DNA from: Bactericera cockerelli
Taxonomy: Eukaryota; Arthropoda; Insecta; Hemiptera; Triozidae
Assembly: GCA_024516035.1 (NCBI GenBank)
Contig: CM044965.1
Coordinates: forward strand, 25,033,165 to 25,097,164
Length of the DNA: 64,000 nucleotides
Direction: 5' to 3'
Shown here: piece after piece, positions 43,043-53,801 of the stretch
How the letters are laid out: every line of letters begins with the position of its first letter
Numbering within the stretch: the stretch's first letter is position 1
Notes under the pieces: model-generated
What the model was told of the DNA's origin: nothing
Databases searched by the model: none
The model's input: only the letters and a program-made list of their open reading frames with translations
Translations under genes and position numbers: made by a program

Positions 43043-43259
43043 TAGGGTAGCGTCAGCGTGAACGATGGTAGCCAGACAGTGGAGGAATGACTGAGCAGTT
43101 CTACCACTGTCTTAATTGACAAGTGCCCCCAGAACCAAGCTAATGCTGGTCTACTCCCTGTTTATAGTCCCCCAGCCAGACTGCTGGTCTACTCCCTGTT
43201 TATAGTCCCTCAGCCAGACTGCTGGTCTACTCTCTGTTTGTAGTCCCCCAGCCAGACTA
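43043..43259 (+). mobile_element. Family H repeat with triplicated end
   Basis: Full H after (CAT)n; the last ~36 bp (CTGGTCTACTCCCTGTTTAT) occur three times. AACATCAT flanks both sides (43029 and 43259), a target duplication. Confidence 0.85.
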
Positions 43260-43816
43260 ACATCATTTAGTTAAAATAAGTAAATAAAAAGATAAGTACA
43301 AAATTATTGAAAAATGTGTAAATAAATAAAAGATATGGTTTTTTGGTAAAAAATAAAATGGTAAAATATTTATTTGAGTATAAAAATATATAAAAAGCAT
43401 TGCAACATATGAAATAGTAAGCCTTCTGTACACAAAGATAATCTCACTCAAACTACAAAGGAAATAATTTTAAGGTACTATCAAACTATCATGTATAATG
43501 GGTTGATTTTGTCTATTTCATTAAAAAAAAGAAGGATTTACATAAATATATTTCTAAGCCGTACACTGGTAGTAAATTTTTGGTAATTTTAGAATCTCCA
43601 CTCATAGTACTCTTACTAATATTAACCCATCAGTAGCTAGATCCTGTGACTAGTGTACTGGTAGTCAAGTGGTTAATGCGCTAGTCTGGTAATCCAAATA
43701 GCGTAGGGATCCGTTGGTTCGAATCCCAATTTTACCTCCTTCATTTGAGTTTGTGACCACATAATAATAAGACTCTGAGGGTTAGGTGGCAGAAAATGCT
43801 TTGAGCATTAACCTCA

Positions 43817-43949
43817 AAGAGAGGAGACAATTTTGGTAGTATTCGACTGACTTTATTAAATGAACTGAACATTACTCAGAACTGGCCAACCATGGATGGC
43901 AGTCCAACTACATGGCCAATTGGCCACAATGATCCTTGAAACTCTAACA
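43817..43949 (-). repeat. Copia 3' LTR
   Basis: Begins TGTTAGAG on the minus strand and ends CTCTCTT. Same sequence as the LTR at 47846-47978. Confidence 0.92.
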
Positions 43950-43956
43950 CGCCCCC

Positions 43957-45634
43957 TCAAGGGTAATTGTCACTTTTGATAAGTTTGAGGGAAACTTGAT
44001 GAATAGCAAAAATACATCTCCCTAGTGGTTTGGTCATAATATCTGCAATGTTCTCCTTTGATTCCACATATTGAATAAGAATAAGTTTCTTTTGAACTGA
44101 ATCTTTCAGAAAATGATATTTCATATCTATGTGTTTGCTACGTTTTGAATTTTCATAGTTCTGTGAAATTTTAATAGCTCCTTGATTGTCCATAAGAAGT
44201 ACAGTATCAACATCTTGATTAGTGAGATCCTTGACAATTCCTTTTAATGCTATTAATTCTGCACTAACAAGTGACCCTGCAACATATTCGGCTTCAGTAG
44301 AACATAGAGTAACACAATTCTGTTTCTTTGAAAACCACGTCACTGGATTACCACAGAAAAATATTACACTACCAGAAAAAACTTTTTCTATCAGTGATAT
44401 CTGCAGCCAAATCCGAGTCAGAATATCCACACAGTTGCATATTTTCAGTTTTCTCATACACAATTGACATAAACTTAGTAGCTTGTAAATATCTCAAAAC
44501 TCTTTTTGCGGCTACCCAAACTTTCTTGTTAGGTTTATCGAGATACCGACTTAAATATGACACAGCGAACGTCACGTCGGGTCTTGACCCCATTGAAATA
44601 TACATTAAACTTCCAATCAGTTCACGATAGGGAACATCAACAAGTTCCAGTTCATCTTCTCTTGTCACAAGGAAGTTAGGTTCTAATGGTGTGCTTGCTC
44701 CATTACACTGTGACATACCAAATTTTTCCAAAATCTTGTTGATCATTGATTTTTGAGAAAATAGAAGTTTATCTCCTTTGTACTCAAACTCAATCCCCAG
44801 AAATGTTGACAAGATTCCCATGTCTCTAGTATTGAACTGTTTTTCCAGTTCCAAAACAGTCTAGTCTGTTTCTTCACCAATCAGCAAAATATCGTCAACA
44901 TATAGAACCATTATACACTTTTCTTTTGTGTATAAACAAACATCATGTTTGGAACGAGTAAATCCAATGTTTTCAGCAAAATTGTTAAAAGTTTCATTCC
45001 AACATTTGGGAGCTACTTTTAGACCATAGAGTGCTCTGCTTAGCTTTAGGACTTTACCTTTGCAGTTTTTTAAACCATTTGGAATTTTAATATAAACAGG
45101 TTTCTCAAGTTTACCGTTTAGAAATGCTGTTGGTACATCCATTTGTGTTACTTTCCAATTCTTTTGAACAGAAAGAGAGAGAAGTGATCGCACTGTAAAT
45201 AATTTGGCAACAGGAGAATAAATTGGCTCCTCAACTTTTTCTTGATAGCCCTTTGCTACAAGTCTTGCCTTTTTGACATTGTTTTCTTTTGTACGGAAAA
45301 CCCATTTTGTATCAATTGGACGATGGTCTTTAGGCACATCATCACATTCTTCCCAAGTTTTCATTTTTTCATGAGCATCCAACTCATTATTTATGGCATC
45401 TGTCCATTCTTCTGACTGAATGGCATCTTCATACGTGACTGGATCATCACAAATGAACATACAACAAGCTTCGTACGTTTCATATTCATCAAAACCAAAA
45501 CGTACCGGTCTCTTTTTTACTCTTGAACTTTGTCTGAGTTCTTTTTCCGGAATTTCATTTTGCACATCATAGAATTTTTCAATATCATGTTTATCTTCAT
45601 AGGATTTTTCAATGTCATTTTCACCATCGTTAAA
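43957..45634 (-). pseudogene. Copia reverse transcriptase and RNase H, broken
   Basis: After the first stop the frame continues: RT with YVDDILLIG just before a TAG at 44861-44863, then the RT connection, then a +1 change in a T run near 44378-44384 that moves RNase H (CSTEAEYVA, MDNQGAI) into another frame, ending at 43957. All domains needed for a full polyprotein are present but split in three places, so the copy cannot make one on its own. Confidence 0.9.
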
Positions 45635-47800
45635 TTAATTTTCAATATCATGTTGATCATCATAGGACTTTTCAATGTCATTTTCACCATCATTATATTC
45701 ATTTTCTTCTTTCGTTTTATTTTTCAATAAATCAAAGTAATCGGGAACCAATTTCATATCATTAGAACTGTTGTTTCCTTCTTGAAATATAATATCACGA
45801 GCCACATGAACAACATTGGTTTTTATATCTAACACTCGATATCCATTATCCATATATCCCAAGAGTCTTCCTTCTGCAGCACGATCATCAAGTTTACCAC
45901 GCTTTGGTAGAATTGAGTACCAAAGTTTACAACCAAATACTCTGATTTTACTTAAATCAGTTTCTCCATACCATCTGTCCGATGGTGTTTTTCCATTCAA
46001 AGCATTTGTAGGGGACCGATTTAATAAGTAAGCAGCACTTTTAACTGCATAACCCCACATTTTCTTGGATAAATCGGAATCAGATATCATACATCGGGTT
46101 TTATCAAGAAGAGTCCTGTTCATTCTTTCACTTACACCATTTTGTTGGCTGGTATAAGGTACTGTTGTTTGAAGTCGAATCCCTTTCTGTGATGTAAATT
46201 GTAGAAGAAAATTGCTTAAGAATTCTCCCCCATTGTCACAACGAATCTTGAAAACTCGTGTACCATGTTCAGCTTCAATACTGTTCACATAGTTGATAAC
46301 ATTTTTAGTAGCCTCATTTTTCTGTTTAAGAAGAAAAACTTTTGTAAAGTGTGAGTAGTCATCCACTATGACTTGAAAATACCTTTCTCCATTAGTCGTT
46401 GGAGGATTAATTGGTCCACACAAATCTGTGTGTATAAGTTCGCCAATACGATGTGAGCGTGGCAGTTTACAACTTATGAATGGTAATCTTGTAGCTTTAC
46501 CTTTTCTACATTCTGAACAGACTTCATCACTTACTGGGAGCTTCATTCTTTGAAGACTTCGTCTATTCAAATGTCCCATACGTCTATGCCACAATGTTAA
46601 ATCAACATTATTTGTGTTTAATGCTTGACCAGAATTATGTAGAATAAGATCAAATGCAATTTTATATATTTTCCCGATTTTATTTAAGATTAAATCGAGA
46701 GAATCAATTTTGATTGTAGCTTTATTATCTTTAAATATCACTTCAAGTCCTTTTCTAGTGAGTTGGTTGACTGATATGAGATTCACAGATAGATTCGGCA
46801 CCAATAGAGCTTCAATTGAAATTTTGGTTTTCTCATGTTTTATGTTTAAACGTCCTTTTTTCGTTGCAATCATACGCTCGCCATTTGCTATAAAAATGGA
46901 AATCGGTTTCTCGAGCATTTTCACTTCACTCATTAAGTCTTCATATTCTGATGACACCATATGATCAGAAGCTCCGGAGTCCAGAAGAAAATTTATTTTC
47001 TCTCCAATATGCTGTGAATTTAAAGCATAATACTCGTTAACTGCTGTGAATGTCTCACCATCTTCTGCGTTTGATACGTGACTTATAGTATTTCTACCAT
47101 TTTGATTTTGGCGTTTGAAGTATGTTTTTCTATTTGGACATTGGAATTTTTTATGGCCTTTCTTCCCACATCCATAGCACATAAGAAAACTTGATTCTTG
47201 TACAGATACATCTTCAAGTTCTTCTTCTTTATCATCTTCATTTGACTCTTGTTTCAATTCAAACTCAAGTAAACGGGTTTTAACAAAGTCCAGCTTCAAA
47301 TCTGAATTTATTGTTTCCAAAGCAGTCACCACGCTGTCAAAACTGTTAGGAAGAGTGAGGAATAAATGGCAAACTTTGTCTTCTTCCTCCAGTCTTCCAT
47401 TTGAAACATTTTCCAACTCGCGTATCAATTTGTCGAAATTAAGAAAATGATCCTCTAGCTTCATTTTTGGTTTAAGTTTCTGACCAAGTAACTTTTTCTT
47501 AAGATATAACTTATTTATCACACTTTTTCTTTGAAACACTTGACTCAATGCATCCATCATATCTTTTGCTGTCTTTTTGTCCCTTACATACTCTATATAT
47601 TTATCAGAGATACATTGAATGATGATGGACCTGGCTGTAGCATCTTCTTTTTTCTTGAAGTCTTTCGAATCGCTGGGAATAGTAAGGACTGCATCAACTC
47701 CTCTGGCTTCCAACAAAGTTTCGACGCGAAATTGCCAATTTGAATAATTTTCGCCATCAAATATGGGAAGTTTTTTGAAATCTTCCATTTCAAATGTCAA
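45635..47800 (-). pseudogene. Copia gag-protease-integrase part
   Basis: 721 codons from ATG 47800. In order: Gag, CCHC knuckle CYGCGKKGHKKFQC (208-221), aspartic protease LLDSGASDHMV (about 272-282), integrase HHCC (HRRMGHLNRR..CSECRKGK, near 405-440) and the D,D,E core (HTDLCG, CDNGGEF, QQNGVSERMN). It ends at a premature TAA in an acidic repeat of NDGENDIEKSY type that is duplicated across the stop. Confidence 0.92.
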
Positions 47801-47845
47801 ACAGGAACAAATTTAAACGAGAACGAGATAGGCCCATAACCTATT

Positions 47846-47978
47846 AAGAGAGGAGACAATTTTGGTAGTATTCGACTGACTTTATTAAATGAACTGAACA
47901 TTACTCAGAACTGGCCAACCATGGATGGCAGTCCAACTACATGGCCAATTGGCCACAATGATCCTTGAAACTCTAACA
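47846..47978 (-). repeat. Copia 5' LTR
   Basis: Transcription would begin here on the minus strand. The tRNA-Met-complementary primer site follows directly. Confidence 0.92.
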
Positions 47979-48084
47979 GCCTGGTGGTAACCACTAAAGA
48001 GTATTATTATTAATAATATCGAGGTTTCTCTTATAGGTTCAACTGTTGTTTTTCTCTATATATATTTTTTTTTTTTTTTTTTTT

Positions 48085-48440
48085 TCAGTCTCGAACATTC
48101 GTTAGCGAAATTAATAGACAAAATCGATAACATAAGTCATTGCTTAGCATCGGGTTTCCCCATCTAAGATAGCACGCAATCCACGACTTAGCTCCACAGA
48201 GGTATTACAAAAACGTCTATTAATTTCACACTGTTCCTGTTAGTGCATTTAAGTTTAGTAACAACTAGCATGGTTAAAAAGTAAGAGGAACGTCCCAAAT
48301 CGCTAACAATTTCTGGCGAAATCAGTAGAAAAAATCGAGATCTTAAGTCATGACTTAGCTTTGGTTTTCCCCATCTAAGACAATACACAAAATCTAGAAT
48401 TAGCTTCACAGAGGAATTACAAAAACGTCTAATAATGGAT
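48085..48440. repeat. Two diverged ~150-bp direct repeats
   Basis: TTCCCCATCTAAGATAGCAC..TTACAAAAACGTCTA at 48151-48222 recurs at 48369-48432, and the preceding AAATTAATAGACAAAATCGA at 48107 has a partner at 48318. Unclassified family. Confidence 0.7.
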
Positions 48441-48529
48441 AAAAAACGTCTAAATGAACACAGTACTGTAGATGTTGTGTCGCTTAAATATACAAAAGGC
48501 TTCAATTTAGAGGTACATAATGCGTAATA

Positions 48530-48638
48530 GTTATCATATTTCTGCTAATCACTTCTGTGATATCACAACTACTCAAGCTCGATTAACTAAATCCACGCTG
48601 AAACCGGGACTTGGAACCACCGACCTCCAGGTTACAAA
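48530..48638 (-). mobile_element. Family A SINE joined to B
   Basis: Minus-strand A truncated inside its head (ends CCTCCAGGTTACAA), then directly a minus-strand B head (48657-48749). Confidence 0.8.
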
Positions 48639-48656
48639 GAAAAAAATAACTAAGGA

Positions 48657-48749
48657 AAAATTCACGCACTGGGTGGGATTCGAACCAACGGATCCGTACC
48701 CTACCTGGATTACCAGACTAGCGCTTTAACCACTTGACAACCAGTGCAC
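48657..48749 (-). mobile_element. Family B SINE head
   Basis: Head part only, GGTTCGAATCCCACCC B box region on the minus strand. Confidence 0.8.
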
Positions 48750-49490
48750 ATTATTTCAATTTTCATGTATTAAATTTTCTTTTCAGAATTCATAACACGA
48801 GTACAGTTTTTCCTTAAATTATTAGAACTTAAGAATAATTATGTAAAAGAAACAATGTTCTTATACAACCAGAAATGTTATCAGCTCAATTTGTAAAAAA
48901 GTGACCGATTACAGTACTTTCTATACCTTATAGGTAATATAAAAAAAAATAGTTAATGAAAAAATAGCTTAAACAGAAACGTCTTTGACGCGTAGGATAA
49001 AGCTTGGTAAAATATAAACAAACGAGTTACTGAAGCATTAATATCATTTACAACTATTTTTTTTATATATAGAAAAATAATACGAGAAAACATTGGTTAA
49101 AATGTTCTCAAATTATTTTTATAAGAATTTTTTTTATGTTAAAAAATATGAGAAAATATTGGTTAAAGTTTGGAGTTTTGGTTATTTGGTTAAAATGTTC
49201 TCATATTATTTTTATGAGATTTTTTTATGTTAAAAAATATGAGAAAATATTGGTTAAAGTTTGGAGTTTTGGTTTTTTTTAAACTGATAATGTAACTTTA
49301 GCCCCGGGCGCTAAATTTTTTCGGAAGATACGAAATGTGTGCGTTAGAATTACAATTTTTCCCTGAGAATACATGCATCATTACTTTAAGAAAATTCAAA
49401 ATCTTGATGCTTTGAAGAAAGGCGCTTGACTGCATTTTTTTTTTGTTTTTTTGTTTTTTTTTTTTTTTCGAAGTAAAGACAGTTTTAAAA
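48750..49490. other. No gene; AT-rich duplication
   Basis: 49075-49275 holds about 2.5 copies of an ~85-bp AT-rich unit (ATGAGAAAATATTGGTTAAA). T runs at 49433-49468. Confidence 0.5.
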
Positions 49491-49492
49491 AA

Positions 49493-49634
49493 GTTATCAT
49501 ATTTGTGTTGATCACTTTCGTAATATCACAACTACTCAAACTAGCTTTACTAAATCCACGCTGAAACGGGGACTTGAACCACCGATCTCCAGATCACAAG
49601 TCCGCCGCCTTATCGATCAAGCTACTGAGATCGG
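49493..49634 (-). mobile_element. Family A SINE, complete
   Basis: Full-length minus-strand copy. Confidence 0.88.
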
Positions 49635-49671
49635 TTACTTACTCCAGCAGTATATGTGTATTTAATATGTA

Positions 49672-49880
49672 TGTATGGTTTTATTTGTGGTGAAGCACAA
49701 GGCCTCTTCACAATTTTGGTGGGTAGCGCAGCATTACTATGAGCCTCCTTTACTTTCCGAATTATTCTATTACATTAATTTTTTTTACTCTGGTAATGCC
49801 GCCACTGGTCGTTACTCATACAATTAACTTCTCATTTTTCCTCACGAGGTATGAGTGGACCCCAAACATCCAAGTACAGA
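49672..49880 (-). mobile_element. Family J SINE body
   Basis: GGTGAAGCACAAGGCCTCTT, CCTCACGAGGTATGAGTGGA on the plus strand; ends 25 bp before the TMEM245 last-exon array. Confidence 0.75.
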
Positions 49881-49904
49881 GCAGGTCTCGGTTACTATCG
49901 GAAG

Positions 49905-50189
49905 TAAAAGAGACAGCGCGGTAGAGTGGGTTACCTACACCACGGAAGGAGTGGACAAGGCATTCTCTCGCATGATAGCAGTGGCAGAGTGGGTTACCTA
50001 AGGCATTCTCTCGCATGATAGCAGTGGCAGAGTGGGTTACCTAAGGCATTCTCTCGCATGATAGCAGTGACAGAGTGGGTTACCTAAGCCACGGAAGGAG
50101 TGGACAAGGCATTCTCTCGCATGATAGCAGTGGTAGAGTGGGTGACCTAAGGCATTCTCTCCCATGATAGCAGTGGCAGAGTGGGTTAC
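49905..50189 (-). repeat. Array copied from TMEM245 last exon, past the stop
   Basis: Five partial copies (units about 40-75 bp) of the C-terminal coding edge (GCATTCTCTCGCATGATAGC on the plus strand), stop and GTAACC flank. They lie in what should be the 3' UTR and would be transcribed but not translated. Confidence 0.9.
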
Positions 50190-50355
50190 CTACGCCACGG
50201 AAGGAGTGGACAAGGCATTCTCTCGCATGATAGCAGTGGACATGTTGACGATGACGAAGAGACAGCAGAGGAGCAGAGGTCCTATGATGGCGCCCTCCAT
50301 CCCCAGCCAGAACACACCCCCCGCCACTGATAGGCCGGTCAGATAGGGGTGACCT
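50190..50355 (-). CDS. TMEM245: TMEM245 last exon with stop
   Basis: Completes a Gly codon, then 54 codons and TAG (50190-50192). Encodes GHPYLTGLSVAGGVFWLGME and the helix AIIGPLLLCCLFVIVNMS, then a short tail MRENALSTPSVA. Acceptor CTTGCAG. The vertebrate protein continues some 40-50 residues past this point, so this tail is short. The stop is followed at once by GTAACC, which could be a donor, but the stop precedes it in frame. The tail, stop and flank are repeated five times at 49905-50189. Confidence 0.88.
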
Positions 50356-50390
50356 CTGCAAGATAAACACAGAAATTAACATAAATTCTT

Positions 50391-50612
50391 AGGGTGGTAT
50401 GCAGAGTCCTCACTGTAGGGATGCCTGGGTCATTTGTCCCTTCAGCTGATTTTGTTATTCAGAGACGTTTGTTTAAAGCGTCTGTGCGCATGTGCATTCA
50501 GATGTTTCTTTAATAAATAATTCTCAAGGTCGAAGTATTCCCTATAGCAAGCTCGAGACCACCCTACAGTGAACCCTGCAGGGATTACAAAATCGTCTCT
50601 GCATACCAGCCT
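50391..50612. mobile_element. Possible MITE in TMEM245 last intron
   Basis: 222 bp with inverted ends AGGGTGGTATGCAGAG and CTCTGCATACCAGCCT (15 of 16 match). Its left end lies 35 bp upstream of the last exon's acceptor. No clear target duplication. Confidence 0.55.
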
Positions 50613-50934
50613 TGATAATAATAATATCACCTTATTTAAGCCGTATTTTTTTTTCTAACCTGGAATTTAGATTAAACTGGTGGATTCAACTGGAATAAAA
50701 TGAACGAACTGGAAGAAAATCATTTTTCTTTTGGAAGAGGAAAAATCTTCTTCCAGTTTGGTTAACCAAAGTGGATTTATAAAATTCTTGCTTCCATTTC
50801 TTTTATAGGTTCCATTGTTTATCTTTAAAGGTACCGAAGCGCATTTTTCTTTCACGAATAGTGGGGAAGCTAAACTGGAAATATTTGGAAATACCGAACA
50901 TAGAAAAAATATTATCCAAAAGAAAAATACACCT

Positions 50935-51103
50935 TTATACTGCCCGATTAGGACTATTAAGTCCCGTTATTTCAGCAGTAAGCCCAAGAAGCAATATTAG
51001 GTAGAGAATAACTTATCCCAAATAAGAGAATAACTTGTCATGTCCCGGCTGGGTTTCGAACTCGCGACCTCTGGAACCTCTGGATTCACAGAGTGCCGGG
51101 ATT
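50935..51103 (-). mobile_element. Family C SINE
   Basis: Minus-strand; head partly duplicated (CCTCTGGAACCTCTGGA), tail TTGGGCTTACTGCTGAAATA. Confidence 0.8.
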
Positions 51104-51125
51104 CACAGAATTAAAAGTTAAAAAA

Positions 51126-51234
51126 GTTATCATATTTGTGTTAATCACTTTCGTGATATTACAACTACTCAAACTAGCTTTACTAAATCTACGCTGAACC
51201 CGGGACTAGAACCAGCCACCTCTGGGTTATAAGT
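51126..51234 (-). mobile_element. Family A SINE, head truncated
   Basis: Tail and B-box side only; stops at CCTCTGGGTTATAAG. Confidence 0.78.
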
Positions 51235-51432
51235 TACTATCTATATTCATCCTTATGTATTGAATTAGATATATATCCTATGTATTTCTTATATACTTCA
51301 TAACTTCAATATTGTACCTTTCTACCAACTTAACCTATCAATAAATTGTAAAATGTCTAGAAAATAAGGAGACATTGTAGTAAATAAATATAATAAAATA
51401 AAATAAAGTTAATAATGTGTTATTCGTCTCAC

Positions 51433-51607
51433 CCTTGTATTTCATTAAAAATGGCCGTGTCTACGAAGAAGGTGGGTAGTATTTGGAACATGAGTAGCAG
51501 TAGGGCTTTGAACCCATTGTCTTGTGCTAGGTACAGATCCAGGACCCCCGGAATACACGCCCAGTAGGGACCCAGGATGGGAATAGCTGCTAGAATTGAA
51601 GCTATGG
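51433..51607 (-). CDS. TMEM245: TMEM245 exon 6 of window
   Basis: Two bases completing Ala, 57 codons and two trailing bases (phase 2). Encodes the most conserved part of the family: AAIPILGPYWACIPGVLDLYL, then a helix KALLLLMFQILPTFFVDTA. Acceptor GTTTCAG, donor GTGAGA (51427-51432). No exon-edge copies are visible here. A minus-strand LINE reverse-transcriptase fragment lies in the upstream intron (51770-51995). Confidence 0.92.
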
Positions 51608-51769
51608 CTGAAACCAAAAAAATAGAAGTTGAATTAATAATAATAATGTATTTTTTATTGTGGAAAAATTACAAAATTTGTAAGTACACAACGTCAATCT
51701 TATTCTACCTTAACTACTTACATCTATCTTAATAGCTACTTATTATTTAAAATTTATTTTTCTTATCAC

Positions 51770-51995
51770 AAATAGAAGTGGCCAGGCGATTTGGAATGGA
51801 GACTGACTAGATTCAAGAATTAGGGTACAGTGTAAGTTGGCCATAGAATGTGAGAATATTGTGTTTTTGAAAATAAGGTTTTAAATGAGTCTGTCTGTGT
51901 AATCCCAAGGCTGCTCGAACTGCCTTCTTCTGAGCAATGAAAATGCTCTGTGTTCCTCTAGCAAAACCCCAATAACATATCGCATAGCTTAATAA
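51770..51995 (-). mobile_element. LINE reverse-transcriptase fragment
   Basis: Minus-strand reading YAICYWGFARGTQSIFIAQKK then AVRAALG..LKPYFQKHNILT, the RT thumb pattern of CR1/Jockey-like elements. About 60 codons left; 3' part to 51650. Confidence 0.65.
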
Positions 51996-52089
51996 TTAAA
52001 AAAAAAAGAAATGTATAAGTTCTCAGGAAAAACTTATAATCATAAAACAACTCTTGGTAAAACAAATGTCTTTAAATGTCGATAAAAAA

Positions 52090-52298
52090 ATGGTTACAGT
52101 TGTTTGTAAGGGATACCTTACGGTGCGCTCGTGTTGACCCAGCACCTAAATGGGAAGTATTGTGTCACTTCTTGCCCATCAGAGGGGAGGCACACTACGG
52201 GATGGGCAAGCTACAACATAGACCACAAGCGTCTACAGTAGCTCCTGTTTCATGGCTACGAAATAAAAAAGGCTGTGAAACACTTGTCTTTTTAATTA
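52090..52298 (+). mobile_element. Family E SINE, no head
   Basis: Starts GTTACAGTTGTTTGTAAGGG; body complete to GGCTGTGAAACACTTGTC. Confidence 0.83.
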
Positions 52299-52553
52299 TT
52301 TTTTTTTAATAAATGGGTAATATTTTTAACCCAAGTAGCAGGAGTTTTATTATCCTGTGTTAGGTATAGATCCCACCCATAGCATTAATTCAAATTTCAG
52401 CCAATGCATGCATTTTCCTCATAAATTTGAGATTAATCGGACCTGGAAAGATTTCTTTTATGTTGTTGTTTCTCTTACATCCAGTTCTCTTACATCCAGG
52501 TTCAACTGTACTAGTCATGCTCAGTGTAGCTTAACTTCAGAGCAAAGAGGTCT

Positions 52554-53227
52554 CACCTGAAGGTATGTAAACCAGTTGCACTTGGAACAGGATATGGATC
52601 AGCCAAGTCCACAGGCCATAGAATAGAGCCAGCTTAACAATCCTGTGATACTAGTCATGCTCAGTGTAGCTTAACTTCAGAGCAAAGTAATCTCACCTGA
52701 AGGTATGTAAACCAGTTGCACTTGGAACAGGATATGGATCAGCCAAGTCCACAGGCCATAGAATAGAGCCAGCTTAACAATCCTGTGATACTAGTCATGC
52801 TCAGTGTAGCTTAACTTCAGAGCAAAGTGATCTCACCTGAAGGTATGTAAACGATGGTCTCCAACCAACTTTATTTCAAAATTGGCTTGTTCTGAACCAC
52901 ATATTTCTATGTGCGATCAACCATCGCATCGTGAGAACTTGGACTTTTCCTGTATAAGTCATTCAACCCTTAGGAAACTGAGAGCTAGCTTGGCTTGCTA
53001 GGGTTGGCTAGTCTGTTCTCTGTTTAGAGTCCTCTAGTGAGACACTGGTCTTCTCCCTGTTTAACATTAACTTTAGTATAGCCTCACCTGAAGGTATGTA
53101 AACCAGTTGCACTTGGAACAGGATATGGATCAGCCAGGTCCACAGGCCATAGAATAGAGCCAGCTTAACAATCCCGTGAGACTAGTCATGCTCAGTGTAG
53201 CTTAACTTCAGAGCAAAGTAATCTCAC
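52554..53227 (-). repeat. 139-bp array copied from TMEM245 exon 5 edge
   Basis: Copies at 52554-52692, 52693-52831, a fragment at 52832-52850 and one at 53083-53221, each with the last 86 nt of the exon at 53228-53358, the CAG/GTGAGA donor and about 50 bp of intron. A family I retroposon (52851-53070) interrupts one unit. Copies are nearly identical. Confidence 0.92.
52851..53070 (+). mobile_element. Family I repeat inside exon-5 array
   Basis: GATGGTCTCCAACCAACTTT to CTGGTCTTCTCCCTGTTTAA. Its end resembles family H (TCTACTCCCTGTTTATAG). The array text TCACCTGAAGGTATGTAAAC stands on both sides. Confidence 0.75.
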
Positions 53228-53358
53228 CTGAAGGTATGTAAACCAGTTGCACTTGGAACAGGATATGGATCAGCCAAGTCCACAGGCCATAGAATAGAGC
53301 CAGCTTAAACGAGGCAGTTAGGACTTCGTGCACAGCTGTTTCTATGGCAACGGCTAGT
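53228..53358 (-). CDS. TMEM245: TMEM245 exon 5 of window
   Basis: One base completing Lys, 43 codons, one trailing base (phase 1). Encodes AVHEVLTASFKLALFYGLW and the following helix WLIHILFQVQLVYIPS, a highly characteristic TMEM245 stretch. Acceptor TTTTCCAG, donor GTGAGA (53222-53227). A 5S-derived SINE (53384-53600) sits only about 25 bp upstream of the acceptor. The last 86 nt and donor recur in four downstream copies (52554-53221). Confidence 0.91.
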
Positions 53359-53383
53359 CTGGAAAAGAGAAGAGAAGTGTGAT

Positions 53384-53600
53384 TGCCAGACTCGATGGCG
53401 CGTTGAATGCGCCGATTCTCGTAGGATCACCGAAGTTAAGCAACGTTCAGCGAGGTGAAGACTTCGTGATGCTGGCTTTCCGGCACAACCCAGGCTGGGT
53501 GAGGTTAATGTGGGTAGCAGGTTTGTGAGTTTCCTGCGAATGAGTAACACCCCGCTCGTGATATGACCATTCAGTTGAAAGCGACGTTAAAGTCCCCGAA
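53384..53600 (+). mobile_element. Family F SINE next to TMEM245 acceptor
   Basis: 5S-like head with the 3' 5S part deleted as in 40818-41036, shared body; antisense to the gene, 25 bp upstream of the exon-5 acceptor. Confidence 0.83.
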
Positions 53601-53620
53601 AAAGTGTGATTTAATGTCCC

Positions 53621-53801
53621 TGTCCCAGCTTAGTGGTATAGGCATATTTATTATTCCAGAGGTCGCGGGTTCAAAACCCTGCCGGGATATGACAAGTTAT
53701 CCTTCCATTTGGTATTTTTACCCCATAATACTACGGCTTGGGCTTACTGCTGCAATAATGGGACTTCATTGTCCTAATCGAGCAGTAGAAATAAAGCATT
53801 A
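53621..53801 (+). mobile_element. Family C SINE
   Basis: Head somewhat degraded (CCAGCTTAGTGGTATAGG; B box GGGTTCAAAACCC); tail complete. Confidence 0.82.

Larger units (their letters stand above)
43817..47978 (-). mobile_element. Copia-type LTR retrotransposon
   Basis: About 4.16 kb. Two LTRs of only 133 bp (43817-43949 and 47846-47978) are identical as far as I can compare. A minus-strand primer site (GGTTATGGGCC, 47830-47841) matches the anticodon arm of initiator tRNA-Met, the half-tRNA priming used by Drosophila copia. A purine tract (GAGGGGGCG) precedes the 3' LTR at 43950. The single gag-pol frame has two nonsense codons and one frameshift. No 5-bp target duplication is visible: the flanks join as AACCTC/GCCTGG. 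Confidence 0.93.
43653..48010 (+). mobile_element. Family B SINE split by Copia
   Basis: Head and body at 43653-43815, end (GCCTGGTGGTAACCACTAAA) at 47979-48010. The SINE is the Copia target. Confidence 0.9.
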
